A stretch of DNA of 64,000 nt. Origin: Desulfarculaceae bacterium (lineage in GTDB: Bacteria; Desulfobacterota; Desulfarculia; Desulfarculales; Desulfarculaceae). Under the pieces are notes generated by a model that was given only the letters and a program-made list of their open reading frames with translations, did no database searches and had not been told where the DNA came from. How positions within the stretch are numbered: the stretch's first letter is position 1; each line of letters opens with the position of its first letter. The stretch spans positions 868,001-932,000 of the forward strand of contig JAHLKT010000001.1 in NCBI GenBank assembly GCA_020444545.1, given 5' to 3'. Shown in pieces: positions 1 to 9,800 of this stretch. The translations under genes were made by a program, and so were the position numbers.

Positions 1-725
1 ATCAATTCGGGAAGCAGTTCTTCCAGCAGCTCCTGGCGGCTGGTCATTTGGCTGAACACCGGCAGGTTGAGCGCCCCCTCCAGCTTGCCGCCCTTGCCCA
101 TAACCGGCACGGCCACCGAGCTGAGGCCGGTCTGGAACTCGTCCTCCATCAGGGCGTAGCCCTGGCGGCGCACCGCGGCCAGCTTGTCGCGCAGGGCCGC
201 GCCACGGGGTCCGATCTCCTCGGCCACGGCGGGGTCGGCGGACAGGGCCGCGATCACCCGGTCCAGGGCCTCGGGCTCCAGATAGGCCAGCAGGGCCCGT
301 CCGATGGCCGAGTTGTGCGCCGGCAGCCGGCTGCCCACCGCCAGGTCTATGTTCAGGATGCGCTTGGCCTTCACCCGGATGATGTAGACCACCTTGGCGC
401 CGTCCAAGACCCCCAGGTTCACGTTCTGGTCGATGCGGGCCGAAAGCTCCCTGAGATAGGGCTCGCTGGATTCGGCCAGGGCCATGCCCATCAGAGTGCC
501 GTAGCCCAGGGAGAGCACCCGGGGACCGGGCCGGAAGGTGGCGGTCTCGGTGAAGTAGTGCACGTATTCCTGGTCGATGAGGGTCTGCAGGATACGGTAG
601 ACCGTGGCCTTGGGCAGGCCGCTGAGTTGAGTAATCTCTTGCAGTTTCAGGGAGGGCCCGTGCTGGGCCAGGATGCTCAGGACCTCGAGCCCCTTTCTGA
701 GCGCCTCGACTTTTTTTACCGCCAT
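1..725 (-). CDS. IclR-family transcriptional regulator, 3'-truncated by the window edge
   Basis: The minus strand is open from an ATG at 723-725 to the window edge, giving about 241 residues with no stop. The N-terminus is a winged helix-turn-helix typical of IclR (LQEITQLSGLPKATVYRIL, then LQTLIDQEYVHY). It is followed by the effector domain, with the family features LGVLDGAKVVYI, GSRLPAHNSAIGRALLAYL and a late AVPVMGKGGKLEGALNL segment. IclR proteins are usually about 250-270 residues, so only a short C-terminal tail is missing. Members act as dimers controlling catabolic or transport genes, often next door. The target here is unknown, because the gene on its upstream side is an unrelated envelope gene and the downstream side is outside the window. 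Confidence 0.9.
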   Translation of the reverse strand, partial: MAVKKVEALRKGLEVLSILAQHGPSLKLQEITQLSGLPKATVYRILQTLIDQEYVHYFTETATFRPGPRVLSLGYGTLMGMALAESSEPYLRELSARIDQNVNLGVLDGAKVVYIIRVKAKRILNIDLAVGSRLPAHNSAIGRALLAYLEPEALDRVIAALSADPAVAEEIGPRGAALRDKLAAVRRQGYALMEDEFQTGLSSVAVPVMGKGGKLEGALNLPVFSQMTSRQELLEELLPEL

Positions 726-738
726 ATGTGTCTCACCG

Positions 739-764
739 TGTGATATATTGTATTACATTGTGAT
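739..764. promoter_or_regulatory. Possible IclR operator region upstream of the truncated regulator
   Basis: An AT-rich patch lies 14-39 bp upstream of the regulator start. It contains a direct repeat TGTGAT at 739-744 and 759-764, about two helical turns apart, bracketing the small palindrome TGTATTACA at 749-757. Such symmetry next to an autoregulated gene suggests a binding site, but no family consensus was matched. Confidence 0.3.
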
Positions 765-935
765 TTTTATAGCCCCATGGCGGGCCCTTGTCAATCGAAA
801 AGCACGGCCCTTCCCCGGGAAATAACCCTACTTTCTCACCGGAATTTTTGCCTTTTTAAGAATGATTTTTTATAATTGGTTTCCACCCGGCGGCTCGCCG
901 CCGAGACCCTACCTCTGCCCGGGGGGATCTTACTT

Positions 936-3900
936 ATGCGGCTTCGCCTGCCTGCCTGCGCCTGGTTGCTGACTGCCCTGCTCCTTTGTCCGGCCGTTGC
1001 CAACGCCGCCGCGTACAAGGTGCTGAACCTGCCCTCCCTGGGCTGCTCCCTGGAGCTGCCCGCCGCCTGGGTGGGTCACAAAAAGGGCAAGGCCCTGGTC
1101 TATTCCGGGGCCAAGGGCACAGATGAGTACCGCACCACCATCAGCCTTCAGGTTGTGAACCAGCGGGCCTACCCCAGCCTGCAAGCGGTGGCCGCCGATT
1201 ACATAAAACAATGGAAGAGCGGAGGGCGCTTTCAGCTGCTCACCCAGCAGAGCGGGACCGTGGGCGGGAGGCAGTCCGTGCTCCTGGCCGCGCGCTACAC
1301 CTACCAGGGCCGGACCTTCCACCAAGAGCAGATCATCATCTCGCGGCCGCCCTACTACTATTTGTTGGGCTACACCTCGCCCGAGGAGATACGCTCCCTG
1401 GGCAAGCCCCACATCCTGCACGCGGTGAAGACCTTCCGCTTCTTGCCCCTGCCCGCGCCCGGTTCCGCCGTTGCCAAGGCCCCCACCCCGGCAGCCGCTC
1501 GGCTGCGCCAAGAGCAGGCCAGCGTGGCCGCCTACGGCCCGGCCCTGCTCAAGCAGCTGGAGGGGCCGCTGTATTCCCACGCCTTTAACAACGGCACCCC
1601 CCAGGGCCGGGAGGTGGCCTCGGCCCACAACCTGATCGTGGCCGAGCTGGCCAAGACCCTGGCCGCCCAGGCCACGGCCCAGAAGCCTGCCCTGGAGTGG
1701 CTGGCCAAGCTGGGCGATTTGCAGCTCAAGCAGATGGCCCTGTTGGAGCAGGCCAAGGGCAAGTCCCCGGCCACGGCCGCCTGGTGGGCCAAGGCCAAGG
1801 CCCTGCTCAAGCAACAGATGGACTACACCGTGGTGCGCACCACCCAGCGGGGGGCGGTGGAAGGGGCGCTGATCGGCCAGGCCAAGCCCGCCGAGGCCAG
1901 CCTGAGCCTGGCCGGAGTGCAGATGCTGGCCAAACTGCAACTGGCGGTGAGCGACCAGCTGGCCCTGTTGCTCCAGGAGAACGACCGGCTCTGGGCGCCC
2001 TCGCTCAAGCTGTGGGAGGCCGTTAGCGCCGACCCGGCCCTGCCCGCCTCCTTCCGCCTGCAACTGGCCCAGCTCAACCAAGAGCAGCGCGAGCTGGCCC
2101 TGGGCCTGACCCGGGCCACCATCGAGGCCAACGGGGCCATGGCCGCCACGGTGCTGGTGATCGGCAACCTGGAGGGCTTCTACGACGAGGTGTCGCGCAC
2201 CTACGGCGCGGCCATCGCCGCCGCCCTGCCCCGCCTGCGCCGGGACGCCCGCCGCCTGGCCGCCGCCCGCCCGGGCGACCCGGCGGTGGCCTCGCTGGAG
2301 TTCATCATCGCCAACCTGGAGAAGACCGCCGAGCAGGCGCGCCTGGCCGCCGGGCCCGCCCCGCGCCCGCCCCTGGGCCGGCGCATCGCCGATGCCCTGG
2401 TGCCCCCGGCCCAGGCCGGGGCCTGGCAGTTCACCAAGGACTTCGTGTACAACGCGGGCTACTCGGTGGCCATCGCGGGCAAGGCGGTGCAGAACGCGGG
2501 GCGCTTCATCGCCAGCGGGGTGGAGACCTCCTCCCAGCGGGCGGCCCAGGTGCTGGCCTACGGCACCTACTCGCCCTTCAAGGTGACCAGCGACCCCAAG
2601 GCCATCCTGGCCACGGCCGACGAGATCATCAAGAAGAACCCGGAGATGGCCAAGCACCGCGCGGTGCTGGAACAGCGCCTGGGGCGGATCGCCACCCGCC
2701 ACCAGAGCGAGAACGCCCAGGACTACCTGAAGCTCAAGAAGCAGACCGTGGACGCGGCGGTGAAGGAGTACGCCACCGGGCAATACGGGGTGCGCGCCCT
2801 GAAGACCGGGGTGCAATACATCGACGACGTGAGCAACATGAAGGTAAAGCCCGCCGCCGCCTGGGTGGCCGGCAAGGTCTCCAAGGAGGTGTTGGGCCAT
2901 GAGATCGGCGGGGCGGTGAGCCCGGCCACCAAGGGCATGGCCTCCTGGTTCGCGGGCAGCGCCTACAACGTGGTGGCCGATCTGCCCAAGAACACCATGA
3001 TCCTCCTGAACCCCTCGACCTCCTACGCCGAGAAGGCCACCGCCACCTACGGCCTGGCGGGCAATGTGGGGGTCACCGTCTTGTGCTACGGCGGCACCGC
3101 CGCCGCGGTGGCGGGCAAGGCGGCCCGCGCCGGCAAGGGGGTTGCCGGTTGGGTGGCCGGCAAGGTGGCCCCCGCAGCGGCCGCGGCCAAGGAGGCCCTG
3201 CTCAAAAAAGGCAGCCAGCTGGTGAGCCGCATGTTGCCCGCCGGGGCCAAGGCCGCCGCCCAGGCCACGGCCCAGATGGTCAAGCCGGTGGCCGCCCAGG
3301 TGAGCAAGCAGGTGGCCCGCGAGGCCGCCGCGCTCATGCCCCTGGAGGCCCAGGCGGCGAACTACATGGCCACCGCCCTCAAGGTGGGGGTGAACAGGCT
3401 GAAGGACATGTCCGCCAAGCCGGTGCTGGCCACCTTGGGCACCGAGACCAAGGCCATGCTGAGCACGGCTTGGCGCAACCTGACCAAGGAAATGGTCTCC
3501 CAGAAGACCATCCCCGAGGCGCTCAAGGCCTTTGCGGGCAACTTCGCCTTCAAGGAGGTGCTGCAAAGCGGGGCCAACGACAGCTTCCAGGCCGAGGTTA
3601 TGCAGCCCACCTTGCAGGCGGTGGAGGACCACGCACCCCCGGCCTGGCAGACGGCCCAAAAGGGGTGGGCCGGGCCCGGGCCCCAGCCCGGCGGGCCGTT
3701 CCCGGGCAAGGTGGAGCGCAGCTTCGACAACCAGAACCTGCTCAAGGCTGATCAGGGCAAGAACGATGGCTTCAGTGCCAAGGCAGCCACCTCCGCCAAG
3801 GACGAAGACAAGAAGGCCGAGGCCAAGCCCAAGCCCGTTGCCAAGAAAAAAGCCAAGCCGCGCAAGGAGACCGCCGAGGAGCGCCGGGCCCGTAAGAAGG

Positions 3901-4562
3901 CGCTCATGGACAAGGCCAAGCGCCTGGCCGCCCGCGACGAGAGCGTCTACGGCAAGCAGGAGAGCGACGCCACCCAGGTGATCCCCTCCACCTGCACCAT
4001 CGACATGATCACCTGGACCGAGGGGCACGCCAAAGACAAGTGGCCGACTACCTTCTACGTAAGGGGCGGCCAGGTGAGCGCCACCCTTGACAGCACCTAT
4101 AACTACCAGAAGCACTGCACCGACAAGTTCTGCTGCTCCAATCCGCGCACCACCGGGGTGTTCAGCGGCACCCTGATGAACAACGTGATCAGCGGGGACT
4201 GGAAGATGAAGCACCACACCCAGCAGTGCTGGCATATCTGGACCGAGAGCATCAAGGGCGGCGACGGTAAATACACCCGGCACCAGCGGCGCTGCAACTA
4301 CAGCACGACTTCGGAAACCACCTTCCACATCGAGACCAAGCTGGGCATGAACGGCAGGGTCGAGGCGACCTATAGCGGCACCAGCCACGGCAGCACCACC
4401 TGGGGGCCCACCTGCTATAAAAGTGTGGCGGGCACCACCAAAACCTACAGCAACAGCTTCAGGTGGGACGACCCCAAATACCCCGAAGAGTACCGCAACA
4501 AGCTCACTATCGGCGTGTGGGAGATACGCAAACGGCCCGAGGCCGAGGAGAAGCAGGAGTGA
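936..4562 (+). CDS. Large exported protein with N-terminal DcrB/PsbP-like domain, function unknown
   Basis: I start the 1208-aa protein at the ATG at 936 and not at the in-frame ATG at 876. A GGGGGG stretch sits just upstream, and this start gives a clean signal peptide (MRLRLPACAWLLTALLLCPA, cleavage near ANA-AAY). Residues 27-173 form a DcrB/PsbP-like fold (LGCSLELPAAW, HAVKTFRFLPL), resembling the C-terminal domain of the lipoprotein at 5776-6780. A long Ala/Leu/Lys-rich, mainly helical region follows, with glycine/alanine-rich segments around residues 690-760. Next comes a Lys/Arg-rich stretch near residues 960-1010 and a C-terminal domain of about 190 residues with seven cysteines that looks beta-rich. 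Its stop overlaps the next start by one base, so the two are probably translationally coupled. I do not recognise the whole protein; a secreted or surface role is inferred. Confidence 0.75.
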   Translation: MRLRLPACAWLLTALLLCPAVANAAAYKVLNLPSLGCSLELPAAWVGHKKGKALVYSGAKGTDEYRTTISLQVVNQRAYPSLQAVAADYIKQWKSGGRFQLLTQQSGTVGGRQSVLLAARYTYQGRTFHQEQIIISRPPYYYLLGYTSPEEIRSLGKPHILHAVKTFRFLPLPAPGSAVAKAPTPAAARLRQEQASVAAYGPALLKQLEGPLYSHAFNNGTPQGREVASAHNLIVAELAKTLAAQATAQKPALEWLAKLGDLQLKQMALLEQAKGKSPATAAWWAKAKALLKQQMDYTVVRTTQRGAVEGALIGQAKPAEASLSLAGVQMLAKLQLAVSDQLALLLQENDRLWAPSLKLWEAVSADPALPASFRLQLAQLNQEQRELALGLTRATIEANGAMAATVLVIGNLEGFYDEVSRTYGAAIAAALPRLRRDARRLAAARPGDPAVASLEFIIANLEKTAEQARLAAGPAPRPPLGRRIADALVPPAQAGAWQFTKDFVYNAGYSVAIAGKAVQNAGRFIASGVETSSQRAAQVLAYGTYSPFKVTSDPKAILATADEIIKKNPEMAKHRAVLEQRLGRIATRHQSENAQDYLKLKKQTVDAAVKEYATGQYGVRALKTGVQYIDDVSNMKVKPAAAWVAGKVSKEVLGHEIGGAVSPATKGMASWFAGSAYNVVADLPKNTMILLNPSTSYAEKATATYGLAGNVGVTVLCYGGTAAAVAGKAARAGKGVAGWVAGKVAPAAAAAKEALLKKGSQLVSRMLPAGAKAAAQATAQMVKPVAAQVSKQVAREAAALMPLEAQAANYMATALKVGVNRLKDMSAKPVLATLGTETKAMLSTAWRNLTKEMVSQKTIPEALKAFAGNFAFKEVLQSGANDSFQAEVMQPTLQAVEDHAPPAWQTAQKGWAGPGPQPGGPFPGKVERSFDNQNLLKADQGKNDGFSAKAATSAKDEDKKAEAKPKPVAKKKAKPRKETAEERRARKKALMDKAKRLAARDESVYGKQESDATQVIPSTCTIDMITWTEGHAKDKWPTTFYVRGGQVSATLDSTYNYQKHCTDKFCCSNPRTTGVFSGTLMNNVISGDWKMKHHTQQCWHIWTESIKGGDGKYTRHQRRCNYSTTSETTFHIETKLGMNGRVEATYSGTSHGSTTWGPTCYKSVAGTTKTYSNSFRWDDPKYPEEYRNKLTIGVWEIRKRPEAEEKQE

Positions 4563-5335
4563 TGAAACGCATCGGTGTGACGACAGCCGCGATCTTGGCC
4601 GCCCTTTGCCTGGGCGCGGCCCCGGCCTTGGCTCAGTTCGGGCCCATGGGCGGGCCCCCCAGCCCGCCCGCCGGAACGCAGACCCAGAGCGCCCCGGCCT
4701 CGGACAAGCCCGTGGCCAAGGAGGCCTCGCCCTTCAGCCTGCCCAGCGGGCAAAAGAGCCAAAGCGCCCCGGCCGCCTCGGACCAGAAGAGCCCCTTCGC
4801 CCTGCCCGGCAAGCAGGGCGGCCAGGCCCAGGCTCCGGCGGCCTCGGGGGAAAAGTCGCCCTTCAGCCTGCCCGGCAAGAGCGGCCAGGGCCAGCCCGCC
4901 GGGGGCAGCGACAAGAGATCCTTCGCCCTGCCCTCGGCCCAGCCCAAGAAGGGCGGCCCCAGCGCCCAGGAGCTGATGGACCGGGGCGTGGCCCTGGCCC
5001 GGGAGGGTAAGCTGAAACAGGCTCAGGACGCCTTCTGGCAAGCGGTGCAGACCGAGCCCACCAACGCGGTGGCCTGGAACAACCTGGGCCTCACCCTGCG
5101 CCAACAGGGCAAGCTCAACCAGGCCGTGGGGGCCTATAAGCGGGCCATCGAGGCGGACAAGAACTACGCGGTGCCCTACAAGAACCTGGGGGTGCTTTTA
5201 GAAAAGGCGGGCGAGAACGCCCTGGCGGCCAAGGCCTACCGCCGCTACGCCAAGCTGGCCCCGGACGCTACCGATGCGGCCACGGTGAACAAGCGCGCCG
5301 CCTGGCTGGAGGCGCGGGGGAACAAAACCAAATGA
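4562..5335 (+). CDS. Exported TPR-repeat protein with FSLP-type linker repeats
   Basis: The protein has 257 residues and starts at the ATG that overlaps the preceding stop (TGATG). A signal peptide (MKRIGVTTAAILAALCLGAA, cleavage near ALA-Q) is followed by a Pro/Gly/Ser-rich linker containing four copies of an F-[SA]-L-P motif (PFSLPSGQK, PFALPGKQG, PFSLPGKSG, SFALPSAQP). About three tetratricopeptide repeats span residues 134-240 (AWNNLGLTLRQQGKLNQAVG, PYKNLGVLLEKAGENALAAK). TPRs mediate protein-protein contacts, and in an exported protein this suggests an envelope assembly or scaffold role. It sits in a tight three-gene group with overlapping starts and stops. No catalytic domain was seen. 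Confidence 0.8.
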   Translation: MKRIGVTTAAILAALCLGAAPALAQFGPMGGPPSPPAGTQTQSAPASDKPVAKEASPFSLPSGQKSQSAPAASDQKSPFALPGKQGGQAQAPAASGEKSPFSLPGKSGQGQPAGGSDKRSFALPSAQPKKGGPSAQELMDRGVALAREGKLKQAQDAFWQAVQTEPTNAVAWNNLGLTLRQQGKLNQAVGAYKRAIEADKNYAVPYKNLGVLLEKAGENALAAKAYRRYAKLAPDATDAATVNKRAAWLEARGNKTK

Positions 5336-5772
5336 GAGAATCCATCATGCGAGCAAAGCGTCTCTGGGCCGGGCTGGCCGTGGCGGCCCTGATGCTGGGC
5401 CTGGCCGGCTGCGCCGAGGTTAGCAAGCCCATGCCCCAGGAAGTCAGCGCGACCTTCAACGACGGCAGCAAGCTATACGTATTGCCCAGCGGCCTGAACC
5501 TGCGCGAGTGCCCGCGCAACGACTGCAAGATTCTCAGCGTGCTCAAGCACGGCGACATCGTGCTCAGCACCGGCGACCGCAAGGGCTGGTCCAAGGTGGA
5601 GACCGCCTCGGGCGGCCTGCGCGGCTGGGTGGCCACCCGCTATTTGGGCAGCGACCCCCAGCAGCCGGTGCCCGCCGCCAAGAGCGCCAGCGAGCCGCCC
5701 CCCCTGCCCAAGGAGCAATGGGGCCGCCCCGACGGCGTGCCGCCTCCGGTCAAGGAGCAATACGGGCAGTAG
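5332..5772 (+). CDS. Small SH3-domain lipoprotein
   Basis: The 146-aa protein has its ATG overlapping the stop of the TPR gene (ATGA). A second in-frame ATG at 5347 is possible, but 5332 has the better upstream GGGGGAA and the overlap. The lipoprotein signal ends in LAGC (Cys27 from the first Met). Residues of about 45-105 form a bacterial SH3 domain (LYVLPSGLNLRECPRNDCKI, GWSKVETASGGLRGWVATRY). A Pro-rich tail with two KEQ-G repeats follows. Bacterial SH3 domains commonly bind cell wall or partner peptides. A role with the two upstream exported proteins is inferred from operon structure only. Confidence 0.82.
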   Translation: MRESIMRAKRLWAGLAVAALMLGLAGCAEVSKPMPQEVSATFNDGSKLYVLPSGLNLRECPRNDCKILSVLKHGDIVLSTGDRKGWSKVETASGGLRGWVATRYLGSDPQQPVPAAKSASEPPPLPKEQWGRPDGVPPPVKEQYGQ

Positions 5773-5775
5773 CCC

Positions 5776-6780
5776 TTATTTGGTGAACCGCCAGGAGTCC
5801 ACCACGCGCTGGAAGGCGTTTAGGTTGGCCTGGTACACCGCCGTGGGCGCGCTGTAGCTGATCAGGAAAATGTAGCCGCCGTGTTCCAGCCCCACCTGGG
5901 CGTGGCCGTACTCCGCGGCCAGGCCCCGGGTGTCCTTGGTCTCGTAGGAGGCCAGGAAGTAGGGGGCCGGGCCACCGGCCATGTTCACCTCGCCCTTTTT
6001 GAGGATCTTGCCCTGGGGCACGTTGGCGATCTGGCGCAGCAGCCGCTTCATCTGGTCGATCAGGCTGGTGTTGCCCTGGCTCTTGGCGATGATCTGGATG
6101 ATCAGCGAGACCTCGCCCCCCGGGGTGCCCGCCGGTCCGCTGATCAGGTAGTCCTTGCTCTTGGTCAGGCGCGCGTTCCAGCTCTGGGGCACCTGTAGCG
6201 AGAAGCCGAAGTTGTTCTCGCTCATCACCTTGTAGCCCTGGGGCACCGCCGGTGCCGGGGCCGGAGCCGGGGCGGCGGGCTGCTGGGCCCGAGGCGCGGG
6301 GGCCGGGGCGGGCGTGGGGGCCGGAGCCGGAGCGGGCTTAGGCGCGGCGGCCGTCTTGTCCGCCACCACGCTGAAGCCCAGCTTCTTGGCTTCCTTGTCG
6401 TTCAGATAGAACACCACCTCGTACTTGCCCAGGGGCCATCCGCTGGCCGGGGGCGAGAGCTGGAAGCTCACGTAGGCCCCTTCCTTGAGGGTGATCTCGT
6501 CCTGGGCGATCTGGCGGCGCTCGCCTTCCAGATAAAAGAACAGCGCCTTGACCTTGGTGCCCGGTGGGGCGGCGGTCACCTTGGCCGTAGCGAACAAGGG
6601 CCCGGTGCTGGGCGGCACCTCGCTAACCACCTGGGTGGGGGCCTGGGTCTTGGGGTCCACCGCCGTGGCCATCTTGGGCTCGCTGAGCTCGGCGGTGCTC
6701 ACCGAGAAGGAGCCCTCGCAGCCATAGGCGGCCAGGGCCGCCAGCAGCGCGGCAAACACGATCCAGCGCGACAGTTTCAT
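5776..6780 (-). CDS. Exported Pro/Ala-linker protein with C-terminal DcrB/PsbP-like domain, probable lipoprotein
   Basis: The 334-aa protein begins MKLSRWIVFAALLAALAAYG followed by Cys21. This is an imperfect lipobox, with Tyr at -2, so lipidation is likely but not certain. Residues of about 60-145 look like a beta-sandwich (VKALFFYLEGERRQIA, LGKYEVVFYLNDKE). A low-complexity (AP)n linker near 150-190 precedes a domain of about 145 residues starting YKVMSENNFGFSLQVPQSW and ending VVDSWRFTK. That pattern matches the N-terminal domain of the protein at 936-4562 and DcrB-like families. The gene is convergent with the SH3 lipoprotein gene, leaving only three bases between them. It probably belongs to the same envelope system although it is on the other strand. 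Confidence 0.75.
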   Translation of the reverse strand: MKLSRWIVFAALLAALAAYGCEGSFSVSTAELSEPKMATAVDPKTQAPTQVVSEVPPSTGPLFATAKVTAAPPGTKVKALFFYLEGERRQIAQDEITLKEGAYVSFQLSPPASGWPLGKYEVVFYLNDKEAKKLGFSVVADKTAAAPKPAPAPAPTPAPAPAPRAQQPAAPAPAPAPAVPQGYKVMSENNFGFSLQVPQSWNARLTKSKDYLISGPAGTPGGEVSLIIQIIAKSQGNTSLIDQMKRLLRQIANVPQGKILKKGEVNMAGGPAPYFLASYETKDTRGLAAEYGHAQVGLEHGGYIFLISYSAPTAVYQANLNAFQRVVDSWRFTK

Positions 6781-6890
6781 CACTCCCCTCCCATTGGCAA
6801 TCACCAGGTGTTTCCGAGAATGCATCTCAGGGAATCTTATAACAGGCCCGGGCGCGGGGGTTAGGGAAAAAGCGATCCCAAGGGGTGGGC

Positions 6891-9800
6891 CTAGAAGCTC
6901 AGGCGCAGGCCCAGGTTGATCATCTGGGCTTGGAAGTCGTCGCCCAGGGCCAGGGACAGCTCCAGGCCGGCCTCCAGACGTTGGCTCATGCGGGCGCTCA
7001 GCCCGGCGCTGATCGCCAGGTAGTCCGAGGGCAGGCCCAGGCCCGTCACGGTGAAGGGGGCCGAACCGTAGCCCTGGAAGGCCGCGTCGACCTGCAAGGG
7101 ATCGTCCTTGAACTCGTGCCACCAGGCCAGGGAGGCCCGGGGCAACAGACTCAGCCCGCCCGCCGACCAGGCCGCCGCCGCTTCCAGGCCCAGGGCGCTT
7201 TGCAGCGACTCGGCGCTCCGCCGCCCCACGGCCAGGCCCAGGGAGCCCGCCCCGGACTCGTCGAAGCTCTCCAGTTCGGCCTGGGCGTAGCGCAGCGCGG
7301 CCAGGGGCCCCAGCCGCACCCCGCCCAAATGGAAGTCGTAGCCGCCCTCCAGACCGGCCAGGCCGCTGTAGCCGTCGAAGTCGGCCGTGGCGGTGAGGCC
7401 CCGGTGGGCCAGCGCCAGGGAGCGGTGGGCCTGGGCCTCCTGGCGGGTGAAGGCCAGGGTGGCCCGGCCGTGCCAGGCTCCCCGCCGGGCCCGGCCGTAG
7501 AGCGCGGCGTGCAGGTTTTCCGCGCGGCCCCAATAGGAAGGCGCGTCCCAGGAGAGATCGCCCCGGCTGATGCCGAAGGCCCCGCCCAGCTCCAGCCAGG
7601 AGGCCGCCCGGCCCTGGCCGCCCAGGAGCAGGCCGTAAAGCTCCTGGCCGTAGCCCAGGTTGTTTCCCGAGCCGTCGCGCTCGGCCTTGGCCTCCAAGAG
7701 GCGCACCCACAGCGCGCCACGGTCCGGCGCGGCCCCGGCCGGCTCCAGGCCGCGGTCCCGCTGCTGGTCCAGCTCCAGGCCGATGGCCTCGGCCACGGTC
7801 TGGCTGCCGCGCAAGGCGGCCCAGGTGAAGGCGCCGTACATCTCCGGGCTGAGCTGTCCCAAGGCGCGGGTGATCTGCCCCGCGCTGTAGGAGAAGTCCA
7901 TGGCCGCGATGAGATCGGGCATCTCGCCGCTTTGCCCCAAGGCCAGGGGCACGATGGCGTCCAGGGAGGCGGCCACGGCGCGGGTGTCGGCGCTGTCGGC
8001 GAAGCGGGTGTAGGAGGCGCGGTCCAGGCGTAGGGACACCGAATCGGCCCCGCTGCTCATGGCCAGGGACAAGACCACCGAGTCGAGCACGAACTCCAGG
8101 CTGCTGAAGCCGCCCACCAGGCTGCCCGCGCTGAGCACGGTCCAGGACTCGCTGCCCAGGTACACCCCCGGGCGCAGGGAGGCGCGCAGGGTGCCGCCGT
8201 TCAGGGTGGCCGTGCCGCTGACCGCCAAGAGGTCGCTCCGCCCCCGGGCCAGCTCCACGGCCAAGACCCCGCTGGGGCTGTTGGTGAAGTTGCCAACGAT
8301 GCTGATGGTGCCGATGCTGTTGCCCGGCGAGACGGTGCCGCTGTTGACCACGTCGCCGGTGATGGTGCCGCCCCCGGCCAGGGTGCCGCTGTTGACCAGG
8401 CTGGCCGCGTTCAAGGCGCCGCCTACGTTCAGCACACCCGAGTTGTCCAGGCTGGTGGTGCTCACCGACCCGCCTACGGCCAGGTCGCCGCTGTTGACCA
8501 GGCTGGTGGTGTTCAAGATGCCGCCCACGCCCAGGTTGCCGGTGTTGGTCAAGCTGGTCGTATTCAGGGTGCCGCCCACGGCCAGCTCGCCGCTGTTGGC
8601 CAGGCTGCTGGTGTTCAAGGTGCCGCCCAGGCCCAGGTTGCCCGCGTTGGTGGTGGCCCCGTTCACCGTGGCCGTGCCGCCTATGCTGGCCGCGCCGCCG
8701 GATTCGATATTCAGGCCGGCGGTGGTGAAGGTGGCGGCGGAATCTACCTTGAGGGTGGCGCCTGGTCGCACCCCGGTGGTTCCGCTGACCGCCCAGGTGC
8801 CGGTGAGGATGGTGCTTCCGCTGCCGCCCGTTTCCAGGTTTTCAAAATTCAGGTAGGTGCTTCCCCAAAGGCTGCCGTCCTGGGCGCCCATGTTGTTCAG
8901 GCCCAGGGTGTCGTCTCCCGTGCCGCCGTCGGCCACCCCGCCCAGGGAACAGCCGCCCACCAGGACTATCTTGTCGTCGCCGTCGGCCCCGTGGATGCCG
9001 CCGCCCACCGTGCCGGAGTTGGTTATGGTGTCGTCGCCCCCGCTGCTGCCCGCCCCGCTGTTCACCGAGCCGTACACGCCGCCGCTCACCGTGCCGCTGT
9101 TGACGATGGTGTTGCCGGTGCTGGAGGTGTTCGCCCCGGTGTTGTTGGAGCCGATGAGGTCCAGGCCCACCGTGCCGCGGTTGACCACGGTGTTGCCGCC
9201 GCCGCTGGTGTTGTCGCCGTGGTTGTCCGTGCCCATGACGTAGCCGGCCACCGTGCCGCTGTTGCTCACGGTGTTGCCCCCGCCGCTGGCCCCGTCGCCG
9301 TCGTTCGCGCTGCCGTAGAGGTCGATGAGGATGCGGCCGGTGTTGCTCACGGTGTTGGAGCCGCCGGCGGAGTTGGCTCCCTGGTTGTAGCTGCCGATCA
9401 CCGGGAACCAGACCCGGCCGCTGTTGGTGACTGTGTTGGAGCCGCCGCTGGTGTTGTCCCCGTAGTTGTCGGTGCCCATGAGGAAGCCTTGCACCGTGCC
9501 GCTGTTGCTCACGGTGTTGCCCCCGCCGCTGGCCCCATCGCCGTCGTTCACGCTGCCGTAGAGGTCGGTCACCAGGTGCCCCGAGTTGGTCACCGTGTTG
9601 GAGTCGCCGCTGGAGTTGTCCCCCTCGTTGTGGGAGCCGATGAGCGGGAAGAACACCCAGCCGCTGTTGCTCACGCTGTTGGAGCCCCCGTTACTGCCCG
9701 TGCCCAGGTTGTGGCTGCCTATGAGCAGGCCCAGGTCGCGTCCGGTGTTGCCCACCGTGTTGGAGCCGCCGCTGCTGTAGTCCCCCTGGTTGCTGCTGCC

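Noticed and set aside
930-4388. 1152-codon open frame on the minus strand opposite the 1208-aa protein
   Set aside because: Highly GC-rich antisense frame with a low-complexity Gly/Leu/His product. The plus strand has the signal peptide, a ribosome-binding site and coupled downstream genes.
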